From the NCBI RefSeq assembly GCF_014202575.1, contig NZ_JACHHB010000013.1, forward strand, positions 40,319 through 104,318: DNA of 64,000 nucleotides, given 5' to 3'. Of the stretch, positions 63,908 through 64,000 are shown one piece after another (the first letter of the stretch is position 1; the number at the start of each line of letters is the position of its first letter). A model generated the notes under the pieces. It was not told the origin of the DNA. It saw only the letters and a program-made list of their open reading frames with translations, and searched no databases. A program made the translations under genes and the position numbers. Origin of the DNA: Texcoconibacillus texcoconensis. GTDB lineage: Bacteria; Bacillota; Bacilli; Bacillales; Salisediminibacteriaceae.

Positions 63908-64000
63908 TCGAGTAGGAGGAGGGTTCGCCCCTCCGTCCTCTCACACCACCGTACGTACGGATCTCGTATACGGCGGTTCAATAAGTTGAGTGATGTTTTT
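63908..64000 (-). mobile_element. Group II intron, 3' end (domains V and VI), cut by window edge
   Basis: On the minus strand GAACCGCCGTATACGAGATC starts a hairpin in which ACCGCCGTA (63977-63969) pairs with TACGGTGGT (63953-63945). This has the size and form of group II intron domain V. GGAGGGGCGAACCCTCC follows as a domain VI stem, then CCTACTCGAT, a likely 3' boundary near 63908. The reverse transcriptase gene must lie beyond the right edge. Confidence 0.7.

Overview
The window reads as chromosome of a low-GC, endospore-forming member of the Bacillaceae. The evidence is a set of spore genes (a CotD-like coat protein and a gerA/gerB/gerC-type germinant receptor operon), several blocks with the gene order known from Bacillus subtilis (ypsA-gpsB-RNase H-like-rnpB-ypsC; yneT-parE-parC), strong AGGAGG-type ribosome binding sites, and frequent TTG and GTG starts. 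Acidic proteins and an oxygen-sensitive ferredoxin oxidoreductase would suit a halo-alkaliphile able to live with little oxygen, but that is inference.

Layout. 1-10300: a cut-off P-loop ATPase, a YkuI-like c-di-GMP-binding EAL protein, an MFS transporter, and a sigma-54 activator followed by a matching -24/-12 promoter that drives an iron-type alcohol dehydrogenase and a methylmalonate-semialdehyde-type dehydrogenase; then two membrane proteins. 10506-18327: a complete Tn3-family transposon of 7,812 bp with perfect 42-bp terminal inverted repeats and a 5-bp CATAT target duplication. It carries tnpI (tyrosine recombinase), tnpA, and a divergent cargo of a small secreted protein, two FtsX-like permeases and an ABC ATPase, an arrangement like lactococcin-972-type bacteriocin/immunity loci. 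The element splits a 55-codon gene that can be rebuilt exactly by removing it.

18300-33900: small unknown genes, a YwpF-like and a YhjD-like protein, the iron-sulfur repair protein ScdA, a lipoprotein of cyclophilin type, CheV, YhfH, DUF3891, a pyruvate:ferredoxin-type oxidoreductase made of two fused chains, an HD phosphohydrolase, an NlpC/P60 wall hydrolase, a DJ-1/PfpI protein, a hydrolase and an MFS transporter. scdA and the oxidoreductase operon each have an FNR-type palindrome placed exactly 41.5 bp before the predicted start site, which suggests one oxygen-responsive regulator for both.

34000-48000: DNA-repair genes mrfA and mrfB, here separated by an oppositely oriented ger operon; a 2Fe-2S ferredoxin; cotD; ypsA, gpsB, an RNase H-like gene, rnpB (RNase P RNA, type B) and ypsC; then a PAS-GGDEF diguanylate cyclase that appears to have been inserted at the 3' end of ypsC, leaving a second copy of the ypsC tail behind it.

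47800-64000: a Mur-ligase-like gene, DUF2564, moaA, a YneR/HesB-like protein, carboxypeptidase Taq, a family-18 glycosidase, a universal stress protein, yneT, topoisomerase IV (parE-parC), a structured RNA locus with opposed terminators, a lipoprotein, a free-standing LAGLIDADG endonuclease-like gene, a lytic transglycosylase, and at the right edge the 3' end (domains V-VI) of a group II intron that continues outside the window. No tRNA, rRNA or CRISPR array was seen.
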